Assembly (NCBI GenBank): GCA_016208975.1
Contig: JACQXA010000004.1
Span: forward strand, 2,143,736 to 2,207,735
DNA from: Nitrospinota bacterium
GTDB lineage: Bacteria; Nitrospinota_A; UBA7883; JACRLM01
Direction: 5' to 3'
DNA: 64,000 nucleotides
The position numbers and the translations under genes were made by a program. Shown in pieces: positions 16,756 to 25,960 of this stretch (position 1 is the first letter of the stretch; each line of letters opens with the position of its first letter). Under the pieces are notes generated by a model that was not told the DNA's origin, ran no database searches, and saw only the letters and a program-made list of their open reading frames with translations.

Positions 16756-18816
16756 TTGAAAAAAACACTAATACTGGCGCTGGCCATGGCCATTACGGCC
16801 AATCCGGCTCCGGCCCGGGCCGGGCAGGATGGCCCGGCGGGCGCGTTCTACACAAAAGCCGTTACTTACGGCTCCATAAAGTGGTATCCATGGGATGGCG
16901 ATACTTTCAAAGCCGCCCGCGCCGTTGGGAAACCCTTGCTTATATATATCGGCCAATACTCATGCGAAACCTGCCTGGATACCATTGTCAAACTATCAGG
17001 CGAACCGGAGTTCGCCCAGCTTGTTAATGGGAGCTTTACTCCGGTACTGGTAGATAGCCTTGAACAGCCCCACGTAACCCAGTTTTACCTGCAATATTTC
17101 CAGATAACGCTTCGGGAGAGCGGTTGGCCCATGCTGGTGTTCGCCACGCCGGATGGGACGCCGTTCATGGGGTCTGGTTCCTCTTTTGCGCCCCCCGGCG
17201 CCATGCATATGGACATGGCCCGAAAAGCCTTGGTCGTTTTTAACGAGGACAAACGCAAGATAAACGGTAATACCGCCGTGCTCCGGGAAGCCTATCAGCG
17301 GTTGAACGGGATATCGGCTATCCACGCCAAACCTGGCGCCGTGAAACCGGATATCCTGGAGGAGACCCGCGCCCGGCATGACGCTACATGGGGCGGGTTC
17401 GGCCAGGGCGTAAAATTCCCGCAAGCTGTTCTTCTCCGCCATATCCTGTCCAATCCGGACAGCGCGCCGGAAGACATCCTGATGGTAAAAAGCGATGTGG
17501 ACGCCATGCTTTCATCTCCTTTGCGGGACCCCATTGGCGGCGGTTTTTTCCGTTACGCCAGGACCCGGGAGTGGGACTGGCCGGAACCGGAAAAGAACAT
17601 GGCCCTCAACGCTGGGATGGTTAACCTGTTACTGGATGTTTACCGCGTCACAAAGGACAATGTATATCTGGCTTTCGCGGTGGAGACGGCCCAGTTCATG
17701 CTCCGGGAGTCCTACCGCCCCGGTGGAGGTTTCCGGGCGTCCCAACATTCCGCCGGAGGGGCGTATTACAAATGGACAGCAGACGGGCTGTTAAACGCCC
17801 TGGGCGGGGCGGATGGCCCATGGGCCGTAGATATGTTCGGGATGAGCGGCGCTGAAGGGCCGGCCTATCCACGCTTCGCTTCATGGAAAAGCGGGGAAGA
17901 GAATGATCCGGCGCAAAGGATGGAACGCGTTAAAAGCGTCTTGCTGGCCAAAAGAGGTCAAACCCTGGCGCCGGACATTGAACATGTAATGGTAACTTCA
18001 TGGTCGGCGCTGGCCGCGTCGGCGCTGGTCAACATGTACACGGCCACAAGCGCCGAAAAATATTTGATTCCGGCGGTCCGCACCTATGAGTCCATCGAAA
18101 GCCATATGAAAAGCGGAGCCATTTTGCCCCATCTGGTGGACGACAAGGGGAAGAGTGGCGGTGGCGCGTTCTTAGAAGATTATTCAGCGTTCATGGCTCT
18201 GGCGCTGGATTTATATGAGGCCACGGGTGGAAAGGCATATCTGGCCATGGCGCGGAAAATGGCAATGGAAAGCGAGAAACTGTTCTTGGCGGATGGGGGA
18301 GGGTTGTTGATAGCCGCAGTGGACGCGGATGTTCCACTCACCCGGCAAAAAAGCTTTCTGGATGGGGCCGCTCCGGCCCCGGGGGGGCTTATGGCCCAGA
18401 ATTACGCACGGCTTTACGGGTTCACAGGCCTGGTAAAATATTCCGAAAAAGCCGCCAGCGCCTCGGCGGATGGACTTAGGCTGTACGGCCTGGCCCCGCT
18501 GGCCGTGGCATCTTACGCCCAAGGGGCCATGATGGCCAAAGAAGGCGCAATGCTTTCAATCAGCTTGTCGGGCTCAGTTAACGACCCCGAATATTGGGCC
18601 GTGTTGGGGGAATTGCGGCAGGCGCCCATATTCAACAAGGTCATCATGACATCACCCAAACAAAGCGGGCCGGTGACGATGGAGGCCAGGCGCGCCGGAA
18701 ACATAAAAACGATCACGGGCCCGCAAGCCATCCGTGAAATGGTAGAATCGGAAACGTTAAAATTTAAACAATTCGAAAAGTTATGGACAGCGACAAAGGA
18801 CTCTCCGTTGAAATAG
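16756..18816 (+). CDS. Exported DUF255 (thioredoxin + six-hairpin) protein
   Basis: A 686-residue relative of the YyaL/SPATA20 group: an N-terminal DsbH-like thioredoxin fold (about 35-160) and an alpha/alpha toroid similar to six-hairpin glycosidases and epimerases (about 200-600). KAVTYGSIKWYPWDGDTF matches the family opening, but the redox motif is C70-E-T-C73 rather than CHWC, and a signal peptide (residues 1-22) would take the protein to the periplasm, while most relatives are cytoplasmic. The start is TTG at 16756. Its end overlaps apaG by 34 nt. The function of the family is not settled; thiol redox linked to sugar binding is the usual guess. Confidence 0.82.
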   Translation: MKKTLILALAMAITANPAPARAGQDGPAGAFYTKAVTYGSIKWYPWDGDTFKAARAVGKPLLIYIGQYSCETCLDTIVKLSGEPEFAQLVNGSFTPVLVDSLEQPHVTQFYLQYFQITLRESGWPMLVFATPDGTPFMGSGSSFAPPGAMHMDMARKALVVFNEDKRKINGNTAVLREAYQRLNGISAIHAKPGAVKPDILEETRARHDATWGGFGQGVKFPQAVLLRHILSNPDSAPEDILMVKSDVDAMLSSPLRDPIGGGFFRYARTREWDWPEPEKNMALNAGMVNLLLDVYRVTKDNVYLAFAVETAQFMLRESYRPGGGFRASQHSAGGAYYKWTADGLLNALGGADGPWAVDMFGMSGAEGPAYPRFASWKSGEENDPAQRMERVKSVLLAKRGQTLAPDIEHVMVTSWSALAASALVNMYTATSAEKYLIPAVRTYESIESHMKSGAILPHLVDDKGKSGGGAFLEDYSAFMALALDLYEATGGKAYLAMARKMAMESEKLFLADGGGLLIAAVDADVPLTRQKSFLDGAAPAPGGLMAQNYARLYGFTGLVKYSEKAASASADGLRLYGLAPLAVASYAQGAMMAKEGAMLSISLSGSVNDPEYWAVLGELRQAPIFNKVIMTSPKQSGPVTMEARRAGNIKTITGPQAIREMVESETLKFKQFEKLWTATKDSPLK

Positions 18817-19196
18817 TAAAGCTTGAAAAGCTTCCCGACGACCGGGTTCCCGCTCCTTACAAGGGCGGATTCGCCTATACCATAAAGATCATCAACAAGA
18901 GCGGCGTTACGGTCCAGCTTCTGGGCCGGAAATGGATGATAAAGCAGGCCGACGGTTCGGTGGAGACAGTGGAGGGGGACGGCGTGGTGGGCGCCCAGCC
19001 TGTGATCGCGCATAACGGGGAGCATGTTTACACCAGCTATTGCCTCCTGCACGGTACGCACGGGGCCATGTGGGGGTTTTATTTCGGGCGTGACCTGGAG
19101 GACAATCCCGTGATGTGGCGGATACCGAAATTCGAGATGCGGATGGAGGCCCGAAGCGGATTCGGCCCGGAAGACGGGCTGGACGAAGCCCCATAG
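18783..19196 (+). CDS. apaG: ApaG domain protein
   Basis: A 137-residue cytoplasmic protein of the ApaG/DUF525 fold, a fibronectin-like beta sandwich. Diagnostic segments are FAYTIKIINKSGVTVQLLGR, KWMIKQADG and VEGDGVVGAQPVIAHNGEHVYTSYC. In enterobacteria ApaG affects Mg/Co tolerance, but its molecular role is unclear. The gene starts inside the end of the DUF255 gene (34-nt overlap), which suggests translational coupling. The GWG-type loop is replaced by AMWGFY, within family range. It is followed by a 112-bp spacer before eno. Confidence 0.9.
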   Translation: MDSDKGLSVEIVKLEKLPDDRVPAPYKGGFAYTIKIINKSGVTVQLLGRKWMIKQADGSVETVEGDGVVGAQPVIAHNGEHVYTSYCLLHGTHGAMWGFYFGRDLEDNPVMWRIPKFEMRMEARSGFGPEDGLDEAP

Positions 19197-19224
19197 CATC
19201 GCGCATGGCTACTTTTATTAATGA

Positions 19225-20595
<1,371 letters not shown>

Positions 20596-20613
20596 TAGGG
20601 TGGTTCTTTAAGG

Positions 20614-20955
20614 ATGATGGACAGGAAACCCTGGTTTCTTTTCGCAGTATCGGTGGTGTATTTCCTTTTGGTTACGATAGCCGCCCGGTACAAAGAGAAC
20701 GGGTTTAATGACATAAACCGCTTATCCACCGCCATAGCGGAGGTTAGGGAAAAGATAACCGGGGTCACCGAAGAAAACGGCCTTTATGTTAAAGAGCTGG
20801 CCCAGATAACCGCCAGCGACGAATATGTTGAGGCCATCGCCCGGGAAAGCCTGGGGGTGGTAAAGCCCGGCGAGGTGGTTTACGAATTCGTGGATATTGA
20901 GAAGATAGCAGGCCACCAGCCGGTAAATGAGACGGCGGGGGAACCGTCTGAATAA
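20614..20955 (+). CDS. ftsB: Septum formation initiator FtsB/DivIC
   Basis: Small bitopic division protein of 113 residues that forms the FtsQLB bridge. A short cytoplasmic head (MMDRKPW) precedes one membrane helix (about 7-23, FLFAVSVVYFLLVTIA). A coiled coil follows (INRLSTAIAEVREKI, EENGLYVKELAQI), then the DivIC-type motif YVEAIARESLGVVKPGEVVYEF. Its position directly after eno strongly supports the call. The C-terminal 20 residues are a Glu/Pro tail. Confidence 0.9.
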   Translation: MMDRKPWFLFAVSVVYFLLVTIAARYKENGFNDINRLSTAIAEVREKITGVTEENGLYVKELAQITASDEYVEAIARESLGVVKPGEVVYEFVDIEKIAGHQPVNETAGEPSE

Positions 20956-21208
20956 CGCCCGGCTTTAAGTGGCGGTCCATTCTCTGGCCTGTAGCGAGGG
21001 AAACGTAAAGCGGCCCGGCCTTTTACGGGAAAAAGGCTATTTTGTGCCATGGGCGCGAAAAAACTACCGGTTTCAGTGGAAATAAGTAATAATCAGGTTC
21101 CATAGTCTGTGGCTACTTGGGAACCTTTCCGCATTTCCGCGCCTGATTCCCGGCGCCATTTTTTCGTTCATGGGCGTTTTCGTTCTTTATTTTTGCGACT
21201 TTGAATAA
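20956..21208. other. Spacer before the heme MCP, with one inverted repeat
   Basis: No gene seen. It holds an inverted repeat AGGTTCC/GGAACCT around 21094-21126 with a 20-nt loop (catagtctgtggctacttgg side), about 85 bp before the next start codon. This could be a protein-binding site or an mRNA fold; no known riboswitch consensus was recognised. Confidence 0.3.
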
Positions 21209-22930
21209 ATGAAGGAATTGCTGAAGAACCTGCTGGCGCTAAAAGCCCATACTTTAAGCGTAAAGCTTTCCATCCTGATGGGCATCCTTTTCCTCATTTT
21301 CTCCCTTTTTAACATATTAACCTACGCGTACAAGCAAAAAGAGCAGGCTATTTTCGAAGCCGAAACCAACGCCAGATCCATCGCAAATACGGTATTAAGC
21401 TCCCTCAACTCCATGATGGAGCAGGGGAGCATAGACCAGCGGGGGCTTTTCATAGACCTTCTGAAGAAAACCAGTGAAGGGTTGGATGAAATAAGGGTTT
21501 TCCGGAGCCACTCTGTGGTGAAGCAATTCGGCGAAGGACTGCCCGGCGAGGCGCCGGTTGACGAGATTGACCGGAGGGTGCTTGAGACCGGCAAACCGGA
21601 ATTCCATTTGGTCGGGGAAATGGGCCACATGAAACTGAGGGCCGTGGTGCCATTTCTGATAACCGACAACCGTGGCGGGATTAACTGCCTTAACTGCCAT
21701 GATGGCAGGGCCGGGGACGTTAACGGAGCCATAAGCATGGTGATAAGCCTGGAAGAGGCGGAAAAGCTTGGATTGTCGGATATCATAAAGACATCTTTCT
21801 TCCACCTGATCGAGCTTATCATCCTGCTTACGATGGTGCTATATATCATATACAGGGTTGTGCTTACGCCTTTGGGCAAGATAACCCATATGATAGAAGA
21901 GCTGGGCCGGGGCAACCTGCACGACAGGCTGGACATCAACAGGAAAGACGAGATGGGCCAGATGGCCAAGGTTATGAACCAGTTCGCCGACAATTTAAAA
22001 CACGAGGTGGTGGCGGCGTTCGACAAGCTGGCGGAGGGGGATTTCACCTTCGAGGCCAAAGGCGTTATCCGCGACGGGCTAAGGGTGACCAACGAAAACC
22101 TGAACCGCCTGATCGCTCAGATTAACGCCGCCGGGGAGAAGATAGCATTCTCGTCGGTGCAGGTGCTGTCTTCCAGCGAATCGCTGGCCTCCGGCGCGCA
22201 GGAGCAGGCCGGCTCCATAGAGCAGATAACCCATATCATGGAGCAGATGCGTTCCAAGATCGGCATAACGGCGGAAAACGCCATGGAAGCCAACAGGCTT
22301 ATGACCACAGCCAAAGAAGCCGCTGTGAACGGCAACCGCCAGATGGAAGAAATGGTGGGCGCCATGGCGCGCATTGTGGAGTCTGGCCAGAGCATATCCA
22401 AGATCATCAAGGTGATAGACGAAATAGCGTTCCAGACAAACCTTCTGGCGCTCAACGCGGCGGTGGAAGCGGCCCGGGCCGGAAGGCACGGCAAGGGCTT
22501 CGCCGTGGTGGCAGAGCAAGTGCGAAACCTGGCCGCCAGGAGCGCCAAGGCCGCCAAGGAGACCGAGGAGCTTATCGAAAGCTCCGTTGCCAACTCCAGG
22601 AATGGCGCTCAGATAGCTTCCAAGACCGCAGGCGCTCTCAACGAGATCGTGGAGTCGGTAGGGAAAGTCACCGGCTTGGTGGAAAACATCGCCCACGCCT
22701 CCGGCGAACAGGCCGAAGGGATAAACGTGGCCAACGAAGGGGTTACACGGATAGACCGGGTGACCCAGCAAAACGCATCCATCGCCAGCGAAACCACCGA
22801 GGAGGCCGAAAAACTGGCGGCCCAGGTGGTGGAGCTGAGGAAGATGCTCTCCCGCTTCAGGCTTAAGAGCTTGCCCCACGGCCAGCCTGGCAATCAACAG
22901 CAGGTTAGAAGGCTCCCTCCGGCCCGCTAA
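21209..22930 (+). CDS. Methyl-accepting chemotaxis protein with periplasmic c-type heme motif
   Basis: Chemoreceptor of 573 residues. TM1 is about 19-42 and TM2 about 195-216. The ~150-residue periplasmic domain carries C160-L-N-C163-H164 within [11 protein letters not shown], a c-heme attachment site, and looks like the DUF3365/Tll0287-type or PAS-like heme sensor domains of Geobacter chemoreceptors. A HAMP follows TM2 ([32 protein letters not shown]), with a second HAMP-like stretch ([16 protein letters not shown]). The signalling tip with [20 protein letters not shown] and [20 protein letters not shown] is near 405-440. No pentapeptide tether. By analogy it senses redox potential, O2, NO or CO. 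The gene stands alone, with a MITE copy after it. Confidence 0.93.
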   Translation: MKELLKNLLALKAHTLSVKLSILMGILFLIFSLFNILTYAYKQKEQAIFEAETNARSIANTVLSSLNSMMEQGSIDQRGLFIDLLKKTSEGLDEIRVFRSHSVVKQFGEGLPGEAPVDEIDRRVLETGKPEFHLVGEMGHMKLRAVVPFLITDNRGGINCLNCHDGRAGDVNGAISMVISLEEAEKLGLSDIIKTSFFHLIELIILLTMVLYIIYRVVLTPLGKITHMIEELGRGNLHDRLDINRKDEMGQMAKVMNQFADNLKHEVVAAFDKLAEGDFTFEAKGVIRDGLRVTNENLNRLIAQINAAGEKIAFSSVQVLSSSESLASGAQEQAGSIEQITHIMEQMRSKIGITAENAMEANRLMTTAKEAAVNGNRQMEEMVGAMARIVESGQSISKIIKVIDEIAFQTNLLALNAAVEAARAGRHGKGFAVVAEQVRNLAARSAKAAKETEELIESSVANSRNGAQIASKTAGALNEIVESVGKVTGLVENIAHASGEQAEGINVANEGVTRIDRVTQQNASIASETTEEAEKLAAQVVELRKMLSRFRLKSLPHGQPGNQQQVRRLPPAR

Positions 22931-22961
22931 AGGCGGAGTTACCCTCCATTCTTAAAGTGGG

Positions 22962-23110
22962 GTAGTGTCTCAGTTTGAAAGTACAGGGGAGATTCTTCAC
23001 TTACGCTCAGAATGACAATATAACAGCCGTTGATAACATTGTCATCCTGAGCGAAGCGCAAGCGAAGTGAAGGATCTGTCTATTATTTGAGATTCAAACT
23101 GGGACACCAC
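22962..23110. mobile_element. 149-bp MITE-like element, copy 2
   Basis: Same element as at 1764: starts GTAGTGTCTCAGTTTGAA and ends TTCAAACTGGGACACCAC, 149 bp, non-coding. It differs from copy 1 at a few scattered positions (for example acagggg for acggggg, and GGGACACC for GAGACACC). It sits between the heme MCP and a small hypothetical gene, 24 bp before the latter. Confidence 0.75.
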
Positions 23111-23134
23111 CTAAAATGGACTATGCTGTAAGGT

Positions 23135-23491
23135 ATGGAAGACATATTCTCGAAATTGCGGCAGGAAGCCATCCAAAAAGCGGAAGAGCGAACCAAGGCC
23201 TCTCCAGCCAATGAAGGCTCAAAGCCATTTGACGATGAGCGGATTGTCCGCCAGGTAGCGGAATTCACCGGCCTATCGGTGGATGAAGTGGCCTATTGTT
23301 GCGGGAACATCTGCCCCCATTGCGAAACTTTTCTGGACAAGGCCATAGCCCTGGTGGAGCTTGGATATGGGCATCACCTGTTTATGAATCCCATGCAGGA
23401 AGACTATTTTACCGATGCGCTGGACACTTTCCGGCGGGATCGGCGGGAATACGAACTGAAAAAACAGGATCTTATGGACAGGATGCGGTAA
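23135..23491 (+). CDS. Hypothetical protein with CGNICPHC motif
   Basis: Not recognised. The 118-residue cytoplasmic protein has a charged helical N-terminus (MEDIFSKLRQEAIQKAEERT), a middle that reads like a small alpha domain (FDDERIVRQVAEFTGLSVDE), and CCGNICPHCETF near residues 54-65 with four cysteines. A Tyr/Phe-rich region (ELGYGHHLFMNPMQEDYF) and a charged C-terminal helix follow. C-x4-C-x2-C spacing could bind zinc or iron. No strong ribosome site precedes the ATG. It lies just behind MITE copy 2, and its promoter, if any, may overlap the element. Codon usage resembles neighbouring genes. Confidence 0.55.
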   Translation: MEDIFSKLRQEAIQKAEERTKASPANEGSKPFDDERIVRQVAEFTGLSVDEVAYCCGNICPHCETFLDKAIALVELGYGHHLFMNPMQEDYFTDALDTFRRDRREYELKKQDLMDRMR

Positions 23492-23637
23492 CCCCCCCAT
23501 TGTTTACGGTGGGGCGGAGCGGGGTTGGTTTTTTGTCTGGGGTCATTCCTTTCCCTATAGTTAAGCAAGCCCGGAAAAATATTTTTAACATATTATTAAA
23601 GTATTGATAAAACAAATAGTTGCAGGTTAAAATAATT

Positions 23638-23665
23638 TAAAGTTTATCTTTTTGGAAACCGATAT
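23638..23665 (+). promoter_or_regulatory. Predicted sigma-28 (FliA) promoter of flgM
   Basis: TAAAGTTT at 23638-23645, then 12 bp, then ACCGATAT at 23658-23665. The E. coli consensus is TAAAGTTT-N11-GCCGATAA, so the -35 is perfect, the -10 core CCGATA is intact and the spacing is one longer. It lies 74 bp before flgM, a gene known to be transcribed by sigma-28. Confidence 0.7.
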
Positions 23666-23739
23666 ATACATTGAGAACCGGGAATGGGACTGAGCGCCAG
23701 ACCATTCCATGCTCTATAAACTGAAGGGAGGTGAGGGAA

Positions 23740-24063
23740 TTGAAAGTATTCGGCGCGGATCCTAACTATAACCAGGCAAGGGTTGAGGATCTAAAAAAGC
23801 GGGATCAGGCGGCGGCGGCCAAGTCGGCAAAGTATGAAAGCGGCGGGGCGGCATCGGCTGAATCCAAAACATCGGCCACAGTAGCCGTATCGGGTTTCGC
23901 CAAAGAAGTGTCCAAGGCTGGAACCGAGGTGCGCAACACCCCAGACATCCGCCGGGAGAAGGTGGAAGCCATAAAAGAGAAAATCTCTAAAGGGGAATAC
24001 TACGTAAGTAGCGAGAAGATAGCCGGGAAGATAATAGACGACATAGTGAAACAGGCCAAGTGA
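23740..24063 (+). CDS. flgM: Anti-sigma-28 factor FlgM
   Basis: Binds and inhibits the flagellar sigma factor FliA until it is exported through the finished hook-basal body. The 107-residue protein has a flexible Ala/Lys/Ser N-terminal half, and the C-terminal sigma-binding helices are seen as DIRREKVEAIKEKISKGEYYVSSEKIAGKIIDDIV, read in two pieces. The likely start is TTG at 23740, 5 nt after GGAGGTGA; a GTG at 23731 sits directly on the ribosome site and is a poorer choice. A FliA-type promoter precedes it. No other flagellar structural gene is in the window. Confidence 0.85.
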   Translation: MKVFGADPNYNQARVEDLKKRDQAAAAKSAKYESGGAASAESKTSATVAVSGFAKEVSKAGTEVRNTPDIRREKVEAIKEKISKGEYYVSSEKIAGKIIDDIVKQAK

Positions 24064-24094
24064 CGGAAGTGACGTTATTAAACCACTTGGCCTG
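24052..24094 (+). terminator. Hairpin spanning the flgM stop codon
   Basis: Perfect 11-bp inverted repeat CAGGCCAAGTG/CACTTGGCCTG with a 21-nt loop. Its left arm contains the last FlgM codons and the stop. There is no T run after it, so it may act as an mRNA 3' stabiliser or a factor-assisted terminator. Confidence 0.45.
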
Positions 24095-24347
24095 CAAGCT
24101 ATAAAACCGGTTCGTTGCCCTCTTCGCCCGCATTGGGCATCATATTGAAATAAGAGCGGCAGTTCTTATAACCCGCCACGCATTCCAGACAAGACCTTTT
24201 AAATCAGTTTGAGTGATCCAAATAAATCTTAGGTTGGGGCAGATCTGCGCGTATGCCCGGTTTGTGATGGTTGCTTCATAAATATGGCTGGATAGGGGCT
24301 CCCGCCTGGTGTGGAACGCTAAAAAATTCGAGTCCTGGCCCATACCC

Positions 24348-24376
24348 TGTAACCTTTTATAAATGGATGCGTCATA
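24348..24376 (+). promoter_or_regulatory. Candidate ECF-sigma promoter
   Basis: TGTAACC and CGTCATA separated by 15 bp, the AAC...CGTC pattern typical of ECF promoters, 62 bp before a three-gene unit whose last member is an ECF sigma factor. This fits positive autoregulation, which is common in the group. No second copy with correct spacing was found elsewhere in the window. Confidence 0.45.
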
Positions 24377-24383
24377 CGGGGAA

Positions 24384-24407
24384 AGGCAGGATGGTTGCGT
24401 CCTGCCT
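24384..24407 (+). promoter_or_regulatory. Stem-loop in the leader of the Cys-rich operon
   Basis: AGGCAGGA/TCCTGCCT, 8 bp perfect, 8-nt loop, in the presumed 5' untranslated region and ending 16 bp before the AAGGAG ribosome site. It could affect translation or decay of the mRNA; no T run follows. Confidence 0.4.
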
Positions 24408-24438
24408 GCGCACAGGAGATTTAAAGGAGATGATGGAA

Positions 24439-24627
24439 ATGAAGGCGTATATGGAAAAGCTCATGAAAGGCTGTTGTGGCGATGATGGAGCGACGGCGAT
24501 GGAAAATATGCGGCGGATGATGAAAGAGCGCGGTTGCGCGTGCGGGTCTGGTCCGGCGGAGGGCGAGGACAAAAAACCTGAAACCGGCGAAGTGGATTGT
24601 AAAAAAGATAAAACCTGTTGCGCCTAA
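24439..24627 (+). CDS. Small Cys-rich cytoplasmic protein (62 aa)
   Basis: Not recognised by name. From the ATG at 24439 (AAGGAG 9 nt upstream; in-frame ATGs at 24430 and 24433 lie on the ribosome site) the protein is MKAYMEKLMKGCCGDDG, then a Met-rich helix (AMENMRRMMKERG), CACGSG, an acidic linker and DCKKDKTCCA at the end. Seven Cys in 62 residues as three pairs and a single suggest soft-metal binding, for example copper, zinc or arsenic. It is the first gene of a unit with a tiny Cys-containing membrane protein and an ECF sigma factor, so it may be part of a metal or thiol stress response. Confidence 0.6.
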   Translation: MKAYMEKLMKGCCGDDGATAMENMRRMMKERGCACGSGPAEGEDKKPETGEVDCKKDKTCCA

Positions 24628-24654
24628 AGTGGCCGGTTAAAGGGGGGTATAATT

Positions 24655-24789
24655 ATGTTTGGAACATGCGTTGCGGCCTGTGGTTCCTTTTGGTGGGTTC
24701 CACTGCTTATATTCGGCCTTATGGCTCTGGCCTGCTTCTTTATGATGAGAAGCGGCAAAATGTGCTGTATGGGCAGGAAGCCCGATTAG
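24655..24789 (+). CDS. 44-residue membrane protein with Cys at both ends
   Basis: A very short gene with good support: AAGGGGGG ribosome site, ATG at 24655, 27 bp after the previous stop. The product starts MFGTCVAACGSFWW, has one hydrophobic helix (WVPLLIFGLMALACFFMM, about residues 14-32) and ends RSGKMCCMGRKPD. Cys5 and Cys9 lie before the helix, and a CC pair lies after it. Similar two-ended Cys mini-proteins occur near metal-response genes, but I know no named family. Between a Cys-rich soluble protein and a sigma factor, it could be a membrane metal or thiol sensor, perhaps acting as the anti-sigma component. That role is inference. Confidence 0.55.
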   Translation: MFGTCVAACGSFWWVPLLIFGLMALACFFMMRSGKMCCMGRKPD

Positions 24790-24821
24790 CTCTTCTCCAC
24801 CCGGTAACAGGGGGTTCTGCG

Positions 24822-25403
24822 GTGACTCGATTAATTGAAGGGCTTAGCCTGGATGACGCGCTTGGCATTTACAAGCCAAGGGTGGCCGGTTTTCTTTCCA
24901 AACTGGCGAGCGACCAGGCCGACGTGGACGACCTGACCCAGGAGACTATGCTACGGCTCTCCCGTGGATGGGATAACTTTCGCGGCGATGGCAAGTTGTC
25001 CTCCTGGATATTACAGATAGCCTCCAATGTGAGTATCGATTTTTACCGTCGAAGGTCTGTCAGGCCGGTTAACTCGTTGCTGGATGTTGAACTGCTTTCA
25101 CAGGATGGCGCCGATTTCGTGGAGGCGCCGGTAGAAAAGCGGCAGATGTCCGACTGTGTGATGGCGATGATGGATACTTTGCCGGAGAGCTACGCCAGGG
25201 TGTTGGTCCAGCATGACATGGAGGGGTTTAAGTTAAGGGAAATAGCCCAAGGGGAGGGGAGTAGCGTTAACGCCGTTAAGGTTCGGCTTCTTCGAGCGCG
25301 AAAACGGTTCAGGAAAATCCTTGAATCCGCCTGTGATTTTTCTAAAAACCGCGACAACGTTTTACTGTGTGAGCCTAAGGAAAAATGCAATTGCGGCGGG
25401 TGA
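24822..25403 (+). CDS. ECF-type RNA polymerase sigma factor with C-terminal Cys motif (SigZ-like)
   Basis: A 193-residue sigma-70 family protein with only regions 2 and 4. Region 2 is at about 15-85: KPRVAGFLSKLASDQADVDDLTQETMLRLSR, where DDLTQETML is the core-binding signature, then WILQIASNVSIDFYRRR. Region 4 is at about 120-175: LPESYARVLVQHDMEGFKLREIA and VNAVKVRLLRARKRFR, an HTH. The tail ends LLCEPKEKCNCGG, a Cys cluster like that of SigZ-type sigma factors, possibly metal- or redox-sensing. The start is GTG 24822 after AGGGGGT; the longer frame reading through the 44-residue gene is unlikely. No conventional anti-sigma gene is adjacent. Confidence 0.85.
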   Translation: MTRLIEGLSLDDALGIYKPRVAGFLSKLASDQADVDDLTQETMLRLSRGWDNFRGDGKLSSWILQIASNVSIDFYRRRSVRPVNSLLDVELLSQDGADFVEAPVEKRQMSDCVMAMMDTLPESYARVLVQHDMEGFKLREIAQGEGSSVNAVKVRLLRARKRFRKILESACDFSKNRDNVLLCEPKEKCNCGG

Positions 25404-25458
25404 GCGCCGAGAGGAAAAATCAATATTCAAAGCCTTACCATAATCCCCCATTTTATAG

Positions 25459-25686
25459 CGCTTCCCCGGGTCGCCCGACCCCGGTTTTCATTTATGGTTA
25501 ACGTTACTCAATTTTCACCGGAACGCCTAGCCTGGCCCACTTTCATTGATCCATGAGTAAACACCAGGAATCCGTGGTCGGGCGACCACGGGGAAGCGAT
25601 ATGCACCCCGGGTCTGTCGAAATGTCACCACGAGCTTGTCGAGGGGTGAAGCGCAGGAATCCGTGGTCCGGCGATCACGGGAAGCG
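25459..25686. repeat. Cluster of three CCGTGGTCG palindromic repeat units
   Basis: The spacer from 25404 to 25960 has no convincing gene. It holds three units of a palindromic repeat: an inverted one at 25459-25484, a perfect one at 25572-25598 (CCGTGGTCG-GG-CGACCACGG then GGAAGCG) and a variant at 25661-25686. Each can form a 9-bp GC hairpin followed by GGAAGC. The same unit is duplicated in tandem at 54587-54660. Between units, fragments such as cacgagcttgtcgaggggtgaagcg recall other widespread intergenic repeats. Confidence 0.65.
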
Positions 25687-25845
25687 GCAGAAAAGATTTA
25701 GATGCTCAACGTAGCCTTCCCTTCAACTCCTGTCCGTAAAACAGTCGGTACAACTGTACGCATTTAAGGCACACACCGGTTTTTGGCTCTGGACAATTGT
25801 CCTGGAGGTTGTGGTAATAGCATGTAAATAAAGAAGATGCAGTTT

Positions 25846-25860
25846 TGGCACGCTTGTTGT
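25846..25860 (+). promoter_or_regulatory. Candidate sigma-54 promoter
   Basis: TGGCACG-N4-TTGT at 25846-25860. The consensus is TGGCACG-N4-TTGCW: the -24 element is perfect and the GG-to-GT spacing is correct, with T instead of C at -12. It lies 100 bp before the small membrane-protein gene at 25961 in an otherwise gene-free stretch. Confidence 0.5.
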
Positions 25861-25960
25861 ATTTAATTGGGGCGTGGCCGGATGGAAAGGCGGAAAGGCC
25901 GCCCGGCGGATTAGAAAAAAGATAAACGCTACACGATAGCGGATAAAAAGGAGACGAAAA

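Larger units (their letters stand above)
24095..24438. other. Spacer before the Cys-rich/ECF operon
   Basis: No plus-strand gene until 24439. On the minus strand a short open stretch ending near 24108 reads like a protein tail (CLECVAGYKNCRSYFNMM) but has a stop just upstream, so it is at most a remnant. The right part holds an ECF-like promoter (24348-24376) and a hairpin (24384-24407). Confidence 0.4.
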
